A DNA stretch of 53,839 nucleotides from Pseudomonadota bacterium (lineage in GTDB: Bacteria > Pseudomonadota > Gammaproteobacteria > Burkholderiales > Burkholderiaceae_E): the NCBI GenBank assembly GCA_029779435.1, contig JAKPAM010000060.1:1-53839 (forward strand), given 5' to 3'. The translations under genes were made by a program, and so were the position numbers. The first letter of the stretch is position 1, and each line of letters begins with the position of its first letter. The notes beneath the pieces are model-generated. The model was not told the origin of the DNA. It did not search any database and saw nothing but the letters and a program-made list of their open reading frames with translations. Positions 25,247-36,935 of this stretch are shown here, piece by piece.

Positions 25247-26395
25247 TCACCGACGCCGCCAGACCCCCATCGCGACGCCCCCCGCCACCAGCCCCCAGAA
25301 CGCGGCGCCGATGCCCAGCAGGCTGACGCCCGAGGCGGTGACGAGGAAGGTGATCAGCGCCGGCTCGCGCTGGCGCTCGTCCTGCATCGCGGCCTGCAGG
25401 CCGCTGCCGATCGTGGCCAGCAGCGCCAGGCCGGCGAGCGCCATGATCAACTCCCTGGGAAACGCGCTGAACAAGCCGACGACGGTCGCGCCGAACAGGC
25501 CGGCCAGCAGATAGAACCCGCCGGCGGCGATCGACGCGCGGTGCCGGCGCGCGGGATCGTCATGCGCTTCCTTACCCATGCAGATCGCGGCGGTGATCGC
25601 CGCGAGGTTCAACGCATAAGCGCCGAACGGCGCGAGCACGACGGTCGCCACGCCTGTCCATACCAGCAACGCCGACACCGGCGTCGGATAGCCGGCGGCG
25701 CGCATCACGGCCACGCCCGGCAGGTTCTGCGACGCCATCGTGACGATGAACAGCGGCACCGACACGCTGATCAACACCGGCACGCTGAATGTCGGCATGA
25801 CGAACTCGGGCCGCGCCAGCGCGATCGTCAACGTCTCGACATGCAGCAGCCCGCCCGCCGCAGCGACGGCCACGCCGACGCCGAGCACGCCGATCACCGC
25901 ATAGCGCGGCAGCCAGCGCTTGAACGCGAGATAAGCGATGAACATCGCCAGCACGAGCCCGCCCTGCGTGCGCGACGCGACGAACACGTCGGCGCCGAAG
26001 CGGAACAGCACGCCGGCCAGCAGGGCCGAGGCGATCGCGATCGGGATCCGCGACATCGCGCGCTCGAACCAGCCGGTCAGCCCGCAGACGGTGATCATCA
26101 GGCCGCAGACGATGAACGCGCCGATCGCATCGCTCATCGGCACGCCGTTCAAGCCGACGGCCAGCAGCGCGGCGCCAGGCGTCGACCACGCGGTCAGGAT
26201 CGGCTGGCGATAGATCAGCGACGGGATGATCGACGTGACGGCCATGCCGACGCACAGCGACAGGATCCACGAGCCGACCTGTGCGGACGTGGCGCCCGCG
26301 GCGGCGGCGGCCTGGAACACGATGACGGCCGAACTGGCGAAGCCGATCAGCACGGCGACGAAACCGGCCGCCACCGGCGGCAGCCAGTCACGCAT
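25247..26395 (-). CDS. benE: BenE-family benzoate/proton symporter-like transporter
   Basis: 382 residues with about 12 hydrophobic membrane segments throughout. Conserved BenE features include the N-terminal GFASSAVIVFQAA segment, RQPILTAWSTPGAALL, and SVPLFIVTMASQNLPGVAVMRAAGY. BenE proteins import benzoate or related aromatic acids with protons in other bacteria; no benzoate pathway genes are nearby, so the substrate is unproven. The start at 26395 lies inside the end of the helicase gene (8-base overlap), so the transporter is translated from the same message. Confidence 0.9.
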   Translation of the reverse strand: MRDWLPPVAAGFVAVLIGFASSAVIVFQAAAAAGATSAQVGSWILSLCVGMAVTSIIPSLIYRQPILTAWSTPGAALLAVGLNGVPMSDAIGAFIVCGLMITVCGLTGWFERAMSRIPIAIASALLAGVLFRFGADVFVASRTQGGLVLAMFIAYLAFKRWLPRYAVIGVLGVGVAVAAAGGLLHVETLTIALARPEFVMPTFSVPVLISVSVPLFIVTMASQNLPGVAVMRAAGYPTPVSALLVWTGVATVVLAPFGAYALNLAAITAAICMGKEAHDDPARRHRASIAAGGFYLLAGLFGATVVGLFSAFPRELIMALAGLALLATIGSGLQAAMQDERQREPALITFLVTASGVSLLGIGAAFWGLVAGGVAMGVWRRR

Positions 26396-29300
26396 GCCCG
26401 CCCTCGTTCGGGTCGTCGAGCAGGCCGACCAGGTCGGTCAGCGTCAGCGCGGCGCCGCTGTCGATACCGTCGAGCACGCCTTCGGCCAGCGCGCGCTTGT
26501 CGTGATGCAGTTCGACGATGCGCTGCTCGATCGTGTGCTGGGTGACCAGCCGGTAGACGGTGACGGGCCGCTGCTGGCCGATCCGGTGCGCGCGGCCCAT
26601 CGCCTGGTCTTCGGCGGCGGGGTTCCACCACGGGTCGACGATGACGACGTAGTCGGCGGCGGTCAGGTTCAGGCCGAAGCCGCCGGCCTTCAGGCTGATC
26701 AGGAACAGGTCGCCCTGGCCGCGCTGGAACGCGTCGACGCGCGCCTGCCGATCGGCGGCCGGCGTCGAGCCGTCCAGATACTGATAAGTCAGTCCGGCCT
26801 GGTCGGCCGCGTCGCGCAAGCGCTGCAGGAAATCGACGAACTGGCTGAACACCAACGCGCGATGCCGGTTGGCGGCCAGCTCGGTGACCAGCTCGATGAA
26901 CGCGGGAATCTTGGCGCCGGCGATATCCAGCTCGGGATTGACCAACCGAGGGTCGCAGGCCGCGCGGCGCAAGCGCGTCAACTGCGCCAGGACGTGGAAG
27001 CGCGCGCGGTTGTCGTCACCGCCACCGCCCGGCGATGACGCGGACGAAATGGCTGACGATTGCGCCGCCGAACCCGGAGCGCGCGCCCCCTCGACCAGCG
27101 CGATCTGCAAAGCCTCGCGCCGCAGCGCTTCGTAATAAGCGGCTTCCTGCGGCGTCGGCTCGATCGTCAGCGTCACTTCGGTACGCGGCGGCAGATCGTC
27201 CAGCACCTGGGCCTTGGTCCGCCGCAGCACGAACGGGCCGATCAGGCGGCGCAACATGCGCTGCGCCTTCAGGTCCTGCGTGCGCTCGATCGGCAGCACG
27301 AAGCGCTGCGCGAACCGCTTGGCGCTGCCGAGCAGGCCCGGGTTGACGATGTTCATGATCGACCACAGCTCGCTGAGCCGGTTTTCGATCGGCGTGCCCG
27401 ACAGCGCGACGCGGAAGCCCGCGGACAGGCCCGCGACGGCCTTCGATCGCTTGGCCGCGGCGTTCTTGACCGCCTGCGCCTCGTCGACGATCAGCGTCGC
27501 CCACTCGATCGCGGCGAACGCTTCCTCGCTTTGCTGCAGCATCGTGTACGAGACGACGACCAGGTCATTGGCGCCGAGACCGGACAACGAGCCGGCATGG
27601 GTCGCCGCCCCTGCCTCTACACCAGCGCTGGCATCCGCACTCGCATTGGCATTGGCATTGGCATTCGCGCTCGCGCGCGCACCGCCGCCATATGCGCGCA
27701 CCGTCAGCGACGGCGCGAAGCGCCGGGCCTCGTCGACCCAGTTGCCGCACACGGACGTGGGTGCGACCACCAGCGCCGGCCCCTGTCCGGCGCGCGCGAG
27801 GAGGACGCCCAGCGACTGGATCGTCTTGCCCAGCCCCATGTCGTCGGCCAGGCACGCGCCGACGCCGGCCTGCGCCCTTTGCATCAGCCACTGGAAGCCT
27901 TCGCGCTGATAAGGACGCAGATCGGCCTGCAAGCCGGCCGGCGGCTCGGGAGGCTCGGCCGGCGCGGCGCGCAACCGTTGCAGGCGTTCGGCGAACGCGA
28001 TATCCGCTTCGACGTCGACGTTCTCCAACGCGTCCCCGAGCCATAGCGCGGCCAGGTCGGGCACGCGCCAACCGGTCTCGGCGGCCCGGCCCGCCCCATC
28101 ACCCACCGCGCCGGCAACACCCGCCGGATCGATCATGGTCGCCAGCGAAGCCTCGTCGGCGAGGGATCCCGAGGCAACCGATTCGCCGCCAGCCGGCGCC
28201 GCGCCCGCGGCGACCGTTCCCACGCGCGGCACGCGTCGCGTCGGTTCCGCGACCGCGGCCAGGTCCTCGATGCGCTGGCGCAGGCTGTCTGTCAGCGCCA
28301 CGTACTTGCCGTCGCCGATCGGCACATAGCGCGAGCGCTGCTGGCTCACCCATTCGATCAAGCGGCCCAACTCGATGACGCGCGTCTCGTCGACGGGCAG
28401 CGCGCCCTCGACACGGAACCAATGCCCTTCGGAACGGACCTTGACCTTCAAGCCGCGATCGGCGATCGGCTGCACGGCGATCGATTTGCCATCGGGCCAG
28501 TCGATGTCGTCGATCGACGGCAGCGTCGGCAGCACTTCGAGCAGGCTGAGCACCTGCTGGGGGTCGCGCAGCGTCCATTCGGGCGCCTGGACAAGGGCGG
28601 CCCGGGCGTCGTCGTCCTCGGGTTCCAGGAAATCGAAGCGTTCGACGACGTCGTGCAGCGCGCGCAGTTCCTCGTCGAGCGCGCGACGGGCGCCCAGCAG
28701 CGAGCCGTCGACCATCGCGACCACTTCCTCGCGGCCCTGCCCGGGCGCGAAACGGGGTCCGGCCGGCCCCAGCGGCGCTGCGACCAGCCGCAAGCCGAAG
28801 CGTTCGCCGCGCCGCGACAGTTCGGCCCGCAGGCCGCCGCGCGGCGCAACCTGGCGCGCCCCTTCGATCGCATCCGACTTGAGCCGGAAGTGCGCGCCGA
28901 GCACCGGCAGCACCGACTGGATCTCGGCCGCGGCGCTGCGCGGCACGCGCAGGCCCGATTGCGACAGTTCGTAGACGCGGCGGTGCGCGGGCGTCAGCCG
29001 GATCAGGCGCGCCCGCCACGGCGATGGCGCGGGCACGAAGCCCGCGCGCACGTCGGCCGGCGACACGTCGCGGATCACGAACTGCGTGCGCAGCGCCATC
29101 TCGGGCGCGCGCCGTTCGCCGCCCGCATCGGGCTCGCCGATGTCGATGTCGGCCTGCGCCGCGCGGTCGAACGCCAGGCCCAGGTCCGGCTCGAACGCCA
29201 GCCGCCAGTGATCGCCCTCTTCGATGACGCGGATGTCGGGCAGCGCCTCGGTCAACGCCACCGGCTGGTCGAGCTGATCGTCGAACACGACATGCGGGTG

Positions 29301-31082
29301 CCCGACCAGCGCGACACTGGCGTCCATCAGGTCGAGCATCGGCCGATGCGTGCCGAAGCGCCGGTCGGCCTTGATCGCACGCGCCACCCGCGCATCGTGC
29401 GGATCGAGCGTGGCGGCACGCGCCAGGCGCGACAGCGGCACGGACTTGGGCTTGCTCCAGCCGCGCGGGCCACGCTTCTGCTCATAAGGCTCGATCCGCG
29501 TGAGCCGCTGATGGTGATCGACGCTGATGACCCACAGCAGCCGGGTGTCGGCCCCCACCGTGCGCACGCTCTCGCCGCCGCTGTCCTGGCCTAGCGCGGC
29601 GATGGCCGCCAGCGCCTCGCGCCAGGATTCATGGCCGCCGCTGGCGAAGAAGGGCTTGTTGGCAGGCTTGCCGGCCAGCAACTGATCGGCGGCCTCGACC
29701 TGGTCGAGCAGCCACCACAGCTCGCAGTCGCGCAGCCGCGCCGCGAGCGCCTGGCTGCTGCCCGGCGACGGCGGCGGCGCGTGGCCGGCGGCGGCCCATG
29801 CCTGCAGCATCCGCCGCGGGACGAGGTTGAGCTGCACGTGCGACGCGTGCCAGTCATGGAAACTGGCGAACGACGGGTCGCGCGACCGATCGCCGAGCCG
29901 CGTCTCGGCCGCCACCGCCCACAGCCCCCACGGCGTATCGGGCGTCGCGCGGCGCGCGCCCGATTCGGCCAGCGCGAACTTGCGCGCCTGCGCGATGCGC
30001 TGGGCGTCGCGCGTGCCGAACAGGCTCATCGGATACAGCCACCGCGTGTTCTCGGGGCCCAGCGCCTTGCGGCCCGTCGCTTCGGTCTTCAACTGCGCGA
30101 ACGCCGCGTCATAAGCGCCGGCCGCCTCCAGCCACTGGCCGCGCGTGGCCAGGATCGCGGCGCGCAGCGCGGCGAACTCGCCGGTGCGCACGTCGCGCGC
30201 CAGCGCATCGGCCTCGTCGGTCCGCGCGCCGAACATCAGCCACTCGACGACGCGCGCCCGCAGGCCCAGCGGCGTGCGTGCGGCCTGCCGCGCGATCCAG
30301 TCCTGCGCATAGCGCAGCGGCGCCAGGCCGTTCGGATCCAGCTCGCGCAGCGCCACCTGCAGCGCCAGCGCCAGCAGCGCGGCGCCCAGCGTGCGATCGG
30401 CCCGATCGAACAGCTCGGCGTCGAAGCCCGACAGCATCACCTGGTCGAGCACGCTGGCCGTATGCGACAGGCCGCTGTAGCCGGTCTCCAGCGCCCGCCA
30501 CTGGTCGACGCCAGCGCCGCCATAGACGATCAATCGCGCCAGCGTGATCGCCTGGTTGTCACGCTGGAAAAACACGATGCTGCGATGATCGCGCACGCCC
30601 TCGATCCGCATCAGCGCATCGCGCCAGCGCTCGAAGCCCTCGGCCTGCACGGCCTCGCGATAGCGCTGGGCCTTGTGCCGCACCAGGCACTGCCAACCGG
30701 CTTCGGACCGCATCACTTCGTCGCGGCGCACCAGTTCGAGCAGGCAGGCATCGACCTGCGGTTGGCCGAACAGCGTGCCCGCCACCGTGCGCTGGTTCAG
30801 CTCGCGCAGGAACGCGATCAGCCAATTGCGATGGCGCGGTGTCCACGCCAGCGCCAGCGCGCGCAACACGACGGCCACGTCGCCGGGATCCACCTGCACG
30901 GCGGCCACGCGCGGCAGCGCCGACGATTCGTGAGGATTCAGTTCGTATTTGGACAACGGCAGCAGGGCGGCCAATGGACGAGCAACTGCGGGACGGACAG
31001 CCGCGGCACGGCGAGCGACGAACGCGATGCCGGCTCGATACGCATCCATGTATCGCCAAATGGAAACCGGCCATGCTGGCAT
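26388..31082 (-). CDS. Large SNF2-family DEAD/DEAH helicase
   Basis: About 1,564 residues. The C-terminal third is a SNF2 ATPase: Walker A DDMGLGKT (about 1077-1084), the DEAQ box in [10 protein letters not shown] (about 1203), [17 protein letters not shown], and the helicase C core [26 protein letters not shown] with GRAHRIGQ. The N-terminal two thirds is a large region of unknown fold seen in bacterial SNF2 proteins of this size. The start is uncertain (ATG at 31082 or 31049; neither has a strong ribosome site). Between motifs Ia and II lies an Ala/Asn low-complexity insertion encoded by a hexanucleotide repeat. Ends by overlapping the transporter gene. Role in DNA or RNA remodelling is inferred from the family. 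Confidence 0.9.
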   Translation of the reverse strand: MPAWPVSIWRYMDAYRAGIAFVARRAAAVRPAVARPLAALLPLSKYELNPHESSALPRVAAVQVDPGDVAVVLRALALAWTPRHRNWLIAFLRELNQRTVAGTLFGQPQVDACLLELVRRDEVMRSEAGWQCLVRHKAQRYREAVQAEGFERWRDALMRIEGVRDHRSIVFFQRDNQAITLARLIVYGGAGVDQWRALETGYSGLSHTASVLDQVMLSGFDAELFDRADRTLGAALLALALQVALRELDPNGLAPLRYAQDWIARQAARTPLGLRARVVEWLMFGARTDEADALARDVRTGEFAALRAAILATRGQWLEAAGAYDAAFAQLKTEATGRKALGPENTRWLYPMSLFGTRDAQRIAQARKFALAESGARRATPDTPWGLWAVAAETRLGDRSRDPSFASFHDWHASHVQLNLVPRRMLQAWAAAGHAPPPSPGSSQALAARLRDCELWWLLDQVEAADQLLAGKPANKPFFASGGHESWREALAAIAALGQDSGGESVRTVGADTRLLWVISVDHHQRLTRIEPYEQKRGPRGWSKPKSVPLSRLARAATLDPHDARVARAIKADRRFGTHRPMLDLMDASVALVGHPHVVFDDQLDQPVALTEALPDIRVIEEGDHWRLAFEPDLGLAFDRAAQADIDIGEPDAGGERRAPEMALRTQFVIRDVSPADVRAGFVPAPSPWRARLIRLTPAHRRVYELSQSGLRVPRSAAAEIQSVLPVLGAHFRLKSDAIEGARQVAPRGGLRAELSRRGERFGLRLVAAPLGPAGPRFAPGQGREEVVAMVDGSLLGARRALDEELRALHDVVERFDFLEPEDDDARAALVQAPEWTLRDPQQVLSLLEVLPTLPSIDDIDWPDGKSIAVQPIADRGLKVKVRSEGHWFRVEGALPVDETRVIELGRLIEWVSQQRSRYVPIGDGKYVALTDSLRQRIEDLAAVAEPTRRVPRVGTVAAGAAPAGGESVASGSLADEASLATMIDPAGVAGAVGDGAGRAAETGWRVPDLAALWLGDALENVDVEADIAFAERLQRLRAAPAEPPEPPAGLQADLRPYQREGFQWLMQRAQAGVGACLADDMGLGKTIQSLGVLLARAGQGPALVVAPTSVCGNWVDEARRFAPSLTVRAYGGGARASANANANANASADASAGVEAGAATHAGSLSGLGANDLVVVSYTMLQQSEEAFAAIEWATLIVDEAQAVKNAAAKRSKAVAGLSAGFRVALSGTPIENRLSELWSIMNIVNPGLLGSAKRFAQRFVLPIERTQDLKAQRMLRRLIGPFVLRRTKAQVLDDLPPRTEVTLTIEPTPQEAAYYEALRREALQIALVEGARAPGSAAQSSAISSASSPGGGGDDNRARFHVLAQLTRLRRAACDPRLVNPELDIAGAKIPAFIELVTELAANRHRALVFSQFVDFLQRLRDAADQAGLTYQYLDGSTPAADRQARVDAFQRGQGDLFLISLKAGGFGLNLTAADYVVIVDPWWNPAAEDQAMGRAHRIGQQRPVTVYRLVTQHTIEQRIVELHHDKRALAEGVLDGIDSGAALTLTDLVGLLDDPNEGGHA
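27643..27666. repeat. In-frame hexanucleotide repeat inside the helicase gene
   Basis: GCATTG repeats three times followed by GCATTC. In the helicase frame it encodes alternating Ala-Asn, within an [10 protein letters not shown] low-complexity insert between helicase motifs Ia and II. Each unit adds two residues, so copy-number change would preserve the frame. Confidence 0.85.
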
Positions 31083-31148
31083 GCGAGGATCGGAGCGTCA
31101 AACCCGCTGTCGCCTGCGCGCCGAACGGCGACGCGCTACCATCGCCGG

Positions 31149-32147
<999 letters not shown>

Positions 32148-32211
32148 TCCAATCGCCGGAGTCGAATGGATCGGCACGTCCCTCACGCTTGACCTCATGA
32201 CTGGAGACCTC

Positions 32212-32997
32212 ATGCAACGCTCATCGAACGTTCATCCGCTGAAGAAAAGCGACGACCGGCTGGCCGACCCGCAATGGCAGGCGCGCGTCCACCTGGCCGC
32301 CGCCAATCGCCTGGCCACGCTCGACGAACTCGAGGAAGGCATCGACAACCACTTCACGATGCTGCTGCCCGGCCATACCGATCGCTTCCTGGTGCTGCCG
32401 TTCGGCGTCCATTGGTCGGAGGCCCGCGCCAGCGACATGATCGTTTTCGACGAATCGGGCCGCACGCTCGAAGGCGAAGGCCGGGTCGAGCTGAGCGCGT
32501 ATTGCATCCACGCGCCGATCCACCGGATCACCGGCGCGAAGGTCGTGCTGCACACGCATCAGCATTGGGCGCTGGCGCTGAACATGCTGCAGGACAACCG
32601 GCTGCTGCCGGCCTGCCAGACCTCGGCGTTCTTCTGCAAGCACATCGTCTACGACAACGGCTATGACGGGCTGGCGCACCAGCTCAGCGAAGGCGAGCGG
32701 CTGGCGCACCTGATGGGCGACAAGCACATCATGTTCATGAAGAACCACGGCGTGCTGGCCGTCGGCGACACCGTCGCGCAGGCTTATCGCCGGCTGTACA
32801 AGCTCGAGCGCGTGTGTCGCGCGCAACTGGTGGCGATGGCCACCGGCCAGCCGCTGGCGCTGCTCAGCGACGAGATGGTCGAGAAGGTCGACAAGCCCAA
32901 CCCGAAGGACACGCACCCTCGCGCCGAACGCGAGCAACTGTACTTCGAGGCGATGATGCGCGTGCTGGACCGCGAACTGCCGGGCTACGCGGACTAG
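32212..32997 (+). CDS. Class II aldolase/adducin family protein
   Basis: 261 residues from the ATG at 32212, which has GGAG six bases upstream. Zinc ligands typical of the fold are His114 and His116 (VVLHTHQHWAL) and His179 (MKNHGVLAVGDT). The expected acidic catalytic residue may be Glu93 (VELSAYCIH). Members of this family cleave or epimerise sugar phosphates (fuculose- and ribulose-phosphate enzymes), but many related proteins act on other short-chain carbonyl compounds; the substrate here is not deducible. It may be co-transcribed with the flavin oxidoreductase upstream. Confidence 0.9.
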   Translation: MQRSSNVHPLKKSDDRLADPQWQARVHLAAANRLATLDELEEGIDNHFTMLLPGHTDRFLVLPFGVHWSEARASDMIVFDESGRTLEGEGRVELSAYCIHAPIHRITGAKVVLHTHQHWALALNMLQDNRLLPACQTSAFFCKHIVYDNGYDGLAHQLSEGERLAHLMGDKHIMFMKNHGVLAVGDTVAQAYRRLYKLERVCRAQLVAMATGQPLALLSDEMVEKVDKPNPKDTHPRAEREQLYFEAMMRVLDRELPGYAD

Positions 32998-33015
32998 GGC
33001 CTGTTAACGCCAAGA

Positions 33016-33390
33016 TCAGGCCAGGCTGGACGATCCCCGGCTGAGCGCCTGGCGCCACCCATCCAGGGTGCCGCGCAGCGCTCCGAGCCGCGCCGGCGAG
33101 ACGATGAAGGACGATCGCAGTTCGCGATCCAGGATCGGCGTCAGCGCCTCGGCCCGCACCGCGCTGTGAACGATCAGGTCGGCTTCCTCGCCCAGGTAGC
33201 CATGGCGGGCGAGTTCGCAGTACAACAGCTTGGCCGTGATCACCACCCCATCCGGGCAGGCGACGAGCGTGCGTTCCAGCGCGTCGAACGGTGTGCGAAG
33301 AGTGAGCGTCGTATCCATGGATGTGATTGTCCATGCGGGGCGGTCGACGCCAGTGCGATAGGTCACGGTCATCGATCGGTGAAACGCCAT
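33016..33390 (-). CDS. Hypothetical protein
   Basis: 124 residues from the ATG at 33390, supported by a GGGGA site at normal spacing; later starts at 33372 and 33318 are possible. I do not recognise the family. The segment from MDTTLTLRTPFDALERTLVA to the C-terminus is the likely conserved part and has mixed alpha/beta character, no membrane segment and no signal. It converges on the class II aldolase. One copy of the 13-base intergenic motif lies just upstream of its start. It may be a real small gene or a chance open frame. Confidence 0.45.
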   Translation of the reverse strand: MAFHRSMTVTYRTGVDRPAWTITSMDTTLTLRTPFDALERTLVACPDGVVITAKLLYCELARHGYLGEEADLIVHSAVRAEALTPILDRELRSSFIVSPARLGALRGTLDGWRQALSRGSSSLA

Positions 33391-33838
33391 TGATGATCCC
33401 CACGACGAACGGTCGTGCGATTTTCCTCGATTCCGTTTGATGCCGCGCAATGGGGCCGCCGGAGCCTCACCGCGCAGCCGCTGCGGGAGCGCCACGGAGT
33501 GCTACGGGAGCCAGGTCGCAGGCCCCCGCCGTTGGCCTGCGCCGTCAGCCCGAGTGGGCCTGCGCCGTCGGTCCGAGCTGCTCTGCGCCGTCAGTCCGAT
33601 ATCGACGCTGCCGACCTCCCTGTGGCGAATCGGTATTGATCGATGTCAACCCGCAGGGCGGCGCCCGGCCACAGACTGAAATCGATCGCCGGATCGGCAG
33701 TACCGTGCCGCTGTTCGCGGCTCTCCGGATACGCCGTCCTCACGCTTCGCCCACGAGCTTCGCCACGCGCTTTGCCCACGCGGTTCGCCAGCCTCCGCCC
33801 GCTGGCGTCGCCTTCACGAACCCTTCGCGGATCTTGCC
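33391..33838. other. 448-base gap with repeats before PPK2
   Basis: No convincing gene. At 33401-33416 an inverted repeat CACGAC-GAACG-GTCGTG contains the 13-base motif also seen near 17.0 kb. At 33536-33604 three imperfect copies of a 23-base unit beginning CTGCGCCGTC occur in tandem at a constant period. The last 200 bases probably hold the ppk2 promoter and leader. Confidence 0.5.
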
Positions 33839-35107
33839 ATGGACCAGAAAACGCGGCCCTCTGCGGCCACCCCTGCCGCTCCGAATGGGGCATCTCCGGT
33901 TTCCACCGCTTCGAACGCCGCCTCGCTGGATGCCGCTGCTCTGAAAGCCGGCGACCCATCGACCGCCAATGGCGCGGCCCCCACCGGCCGCCGGCCTGGC
34001 GGAAGCAAGCGGAATGGCGCCGCCGCGCGCCGCGCCCGAAGCGGCGACACGCCGCCCTCGCTGACGCCCGAAGCGATCAGCCGCTTCGTTTCGACCGAAT
34101 CGGCGCTGGCCGCCCAAGGCAAGGCGCTGGCCGCGCTCGACAACGTGCTGGCTGGCGACGGCAGCCTGCCCGACCGCGCCCGTGCGCTGCGCGCGATCCT
34201 GCAAGGAGCGGATGCCGAGGACCGCGCGTACCTGCGTCTCGCGCTGGTCGAGGATCCGGCCGCTTCGCCGCCCAGGATCAATCCGGATGAAGAGCTGGCC
34301 AAGGACTGGCGCGACGGCGGCTATCCGTACGCGAACCTGCTGCGCCGCTCGGTATACGAGAAGCAGAAATTCCGCCTGCAGGTGGAACTGCTGAAGCTGC
34401 AGGCCTGGGTCAAGGAGACCGGCCAGCGCGTCGTGATCCTGTTCGAGGGCCGCGATGCCGCCGGCAAGGGCGGCACGATCAAGCGGTTCATGGAGCATCT
34501 GAACCCGCGGGGCGCCCGTGTCGTCGCACTCGAAAAACCCACCGACACCGAAAAGGGCCAGTGGTATTTCCAGCGCTACGTCCAGCACCTGCCGTCGGCA
34601 GGCGAGATCGTGCTGCTGGACCGTAGCTGGTACAACCGCGCCGGCGTCGAGCGCGTGATGGGGTTCTGCACCGACGCCGAGTACCGCGAGTTCATGCGGC
34701 AGGCGCCGCAATTCGAACGTCATCTGGTCTACAGCGGCATACACCTGATCAAGTTCTGGTTCAGCGTGAGCCGTGCCGAGCAGCGCCGCCGCTTCAAGGA
34801 ACGCCAGGCGCATCCGCTCAAGCAATGGAAGCTCAGCCCGATCGACATGGCCTCGCTCGACAAATGGGACGATTACACACGCGCCAAGGAGGCGATGTTC
34901 TTCGAGACCGACACCGCCGACGCGCCCTGGACGGTCATCAAGAGCGACTGCAAGAAGCGCGCGCGCCTGAACGCGATGCGCTATGTACTCGGCCGCCTGC
35001 CCTACGACAACCGCGACGCCAACCTGATCGGCAAGATCGACCCGCTGCTGGTCGGCCGCGCGCATGTCGTCTACGAGCAGGGCGAACGGTCGAGCGTGCT
35101 GATGTGA
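33839..35107 (+). CDS. ppk2: Polyphosphate kinase 2
   Basis: 422 residues. PPK2 enzymes use polyphosphate to phosphorylate nucleoside mono- or diphosphates. The Walker A loop is GRDAAGKGG (204-212), the Walker B region LLDRSWYNRAGVERVMG (259-275), and the lid includes SVSRAEQRRRFKERQ. Single-domain PPK2 (class I style) is indicated. The first 110 or so residues form a Pro/Ala-rich extension not usual in the shortest members, with RRPGGSKRNG and similar basic stretches, probably disordered. Start ATG at 33839 with a weak ribosome site. Convergent with the acyl-CoA synthetase gene, 13 bases apart. Confidence 0.94.
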   Translation: MDQKTRPSAATPAAPNGASPVSTASNAASLDAAALKAGDPSTANGAAPTGRRPGGSKRNGAAARRARSGDTPPSLTPEAISRFVSTESALAAQGKALAALDNVLAGDGSLPDRARALRAILQGADAEDRAYLRLALVEDPAASPPRINPDEELAKDWRDGGYPYANLLRRSVYEKQKFRLQVELLKLQAWVKETGQRVVILFEGRDAAGKGGTIKRFMEHLNPRGARVVALEKPTDTEKGQWYFQRYVQHLPSAGEIVLLDRSWYNRAGVERVMGFCTDAEYREFMRQAPQFERHLVYSGIHLIKFWFSVSRAEQRRRFKERQAHPLKQWKLSPIDMASLDKWDDYTRAKEAMFFETDTADAPWTVIKSDCKKRARLNAMRYVLGRLPYDNRDANLIGKIDPLLVGRAHVVYEQGERSSVLM

Positions 35108-35120
35108 GGGTGGCGGGCAG

Positions 35121-36791
35121 TCAGCGCGCCGACTGCTCCTGCCTGGCCGCTTCGGCACGCCGCAGCAAAAAGCGCTGCAACTTGCCGCTGGGCGTCTTGG
35201 GCAACTCGTCGACGAAATCGATGGCCCTGGGGTAAGCGTGGGACGACAGGCGCGCCCTGACGTGCTGCTGCAGTTCCTCGCGCAGCGCATCGGTCGGCGG
35301 GAAGCCGGGCTTGAGCGTGATGAAAGCCTTGACGATCTCGGTGCGCTCCGGATCCGGTACGCCGATCACGGCCGCTTCGAGCACGGCGGGGTGTTCGATC
35401 AGCGCGCTTTCCACGTCGAACGGGCCGATGCGATAGCCCGATGAGGTAATGACGTCGTCGGCCCGGCCGATGAAGCTGACCGAGCCATCGGGCTCCAGCT
35501 CCACGTTGTCGCCGGTGCGGTAGTAGCCGTTGGCGTCCACCGGCTCCTTGCCCAGATAACCGGTGAACCACATCAGCGGCGAGCGGGCCACGTCGATGGA
35601 CAGCTCGCCCGGCTGATTCGGACCCAGTTCGCGACCTTCGGCGTCGAGCACGGCGACCCGAAAGCCGGGCATCGCCAGGCCCGCCGAACCCTGCCGCACC
35701 GGGTGCGCGAGCCCGTGGTGATTGTTGACGCACATGCCCAGCTCGGTCTGGCCGTAATGGTCATGGATCGGCGCGGCCAGATGCTCGGCGCACCAGCGGA
35801 TGATCTCGGGGTTGAGCGGTTCACCCGCCGAACTGATCACGCGCAACTGGCCATTGATCGGCGCCGCCAATTGCGGCCCGGCGGCCATCAGCAGCCGGAA
35901 AGCGGTCGGCGAACCGGCCAAGCTGGTGATGCCCAGGCGCTGAATGACCCGCCAGGTGCTCTCGGCCGTGAATCCGCCTTCGTAGAGCGTGGTGGCCTGG
36001 CCCAGCAACAGAGGGCCGCAGATCGCGTAGTACAGGCCGTAGGCCCAGCCGGGATCAGCGATGTTCCAGAACACGTCGCCCTCGCGCAGGCCGACGGCGA
36101 AGCGCATGTAGGCGGAAAAGGCCGCCAACGCGCGCAACGGGACGGGCACGCCCTTGGGCAAGCCCGTGGTACCGGACGTGGACATCATCATGAACAGGTC
36201 GTCGCCCTTGCGCAGGACGGGCGCGAAATCGGCCGGCGCCTGCGCCAGCGCAGCGCGGAAATCGATGTCACCTGCAGGCAGCGCGGCCCCGTCGGCGACG
36301 ACCGTAGCGACGGGCGGGTGACCGGGAATGTCGTCGAGCTTGGCGCGATTCGCGCTGTTCGTCACCACCAGCCTGGCGTTGCTGGTATGCAGGCGATGCT
36401 CGATCGCCTTGGGGCCGAAGGCGGTGAACAAGGGCTGGTACACCGCGCCCAGGCGCCACGCGCCGAGCACGGTGGCCACCAGCTCGACCGTGCGCGGCAA
36501 CAACCCCGCCACCACATCGCCGGGACCGACGCCCGCGGCCGCGAACACGTTCGCGGCCTTGGCGGACAGGTCACGCAACTGCTCGAACGTGTATTCGGTG
36601 AGCGTGTCGTCGACCGCGATGCAGCGCAGCGCGACGCGGTGACCACCGGTGTGGCGATCGCAACATTCGACGCAGGCGTTGAGGCCGGCGTTCACGTCGC
36701 CTTGCAGCACGGAGGCGGCGTCTTCAAAACCATATTTCGCGGCAACCTGGGCATAGCCGGGCAGCGTGGCGGAGGTGGTGTCGAGGGTCAT
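35121..36791 (-). CDS. AMP-forming acyl-CoA synthetase (acetyl/medium-chain type)
   Basis: 556 residues, ATG at 36791 with AGGAG. ANL-family adenylation motifs: P-loop MSTSGTTGLPKG (about 194-205), the mid-domain YGQTELGMCVNN (about 339), YYRTGDNVELEPDG, and the hinge plus catalytic Lys in PKTPSGKLQR near residue 536. These activate acyl groups to acyl-CoA through acyl-AMP. The overall pattern is close to acetyl-CoA and medium-chain acyl-CoA synthetases. It is on the same strand as the downstream-reading GMC cluster but separated by 287 bases including the broken transporter, so it is probably a separate unit. Confidence 0.9.
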   Translation of the reverse strand: MTLDTTSATLPGYAQVAAKYGFEDAASVLQGDVNAGLNACVECCDRHTGGHRVALRCIAVDDTLTEYTFEQLRDLSAKAANVFAAAGVGPGDVVAGLLPRTVELVATVLGAWRLGAVYQPLFTAFGPKAIEHRLHTSNARLVVTNSANRAKLDDIPGHPPVATVVADGAALPAGDIDFRAALAQAPADFAPVLRKGDDLFMMMSTSGTTGLPKGVPVPLRALAAFSAYMRFAVGLREGDVFWNIADPGWAYGLYYAICGPLLLGQATTLYEGGFTAESTWRVIQRLGITSLAGSPTAFRLLMAAGPQLAAPINGQLRVISSAGEPLNPEIIRWCAEHLAAPIHDHYGQTELGMCVNNHHGLAHPVRQGSAGLAMPGFRVAVLDAEGRELGPNQPGELSIDVARSPLMWFTGYLGKEPVDANGYYRTGDNVELEPDGSVSFIGRADDVITSSGYRIGPFDVESALIEHPAVLEAAVIGVPDPERTEIVKAFITLKPGFPPTDALREELQQHVRARLSSHAYPRAIDFVDELPKTPSGKLQRFLLRRAEAARQEQSAR

Positions 36792-36935
36792 GGCTGGTCT
36801 CCTGGGTGCGGCCAAGACTACGTGGGAACGAAGAAGCTGATTCGACTTTACTCGATATGGGCCTCTTCCCACCCGACTCGAGGGCGACGTGTCCGGCACG
36901 AAGACCTGCATGGCACGGCGCGCCCTGCACCATCA

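Noticed and set aside
25541..26545. Open frame opposite the BenE-like gene
   Set aside because: Antisense to the transporter, with low-complexity Asp/Arg/His-rich composition.
29631..31148. Upstream in-frame extension of the flavin oxidoreductase
   Set aside because: It would run across the helicase gene; the ATG at 31149 gives the complete family protein.
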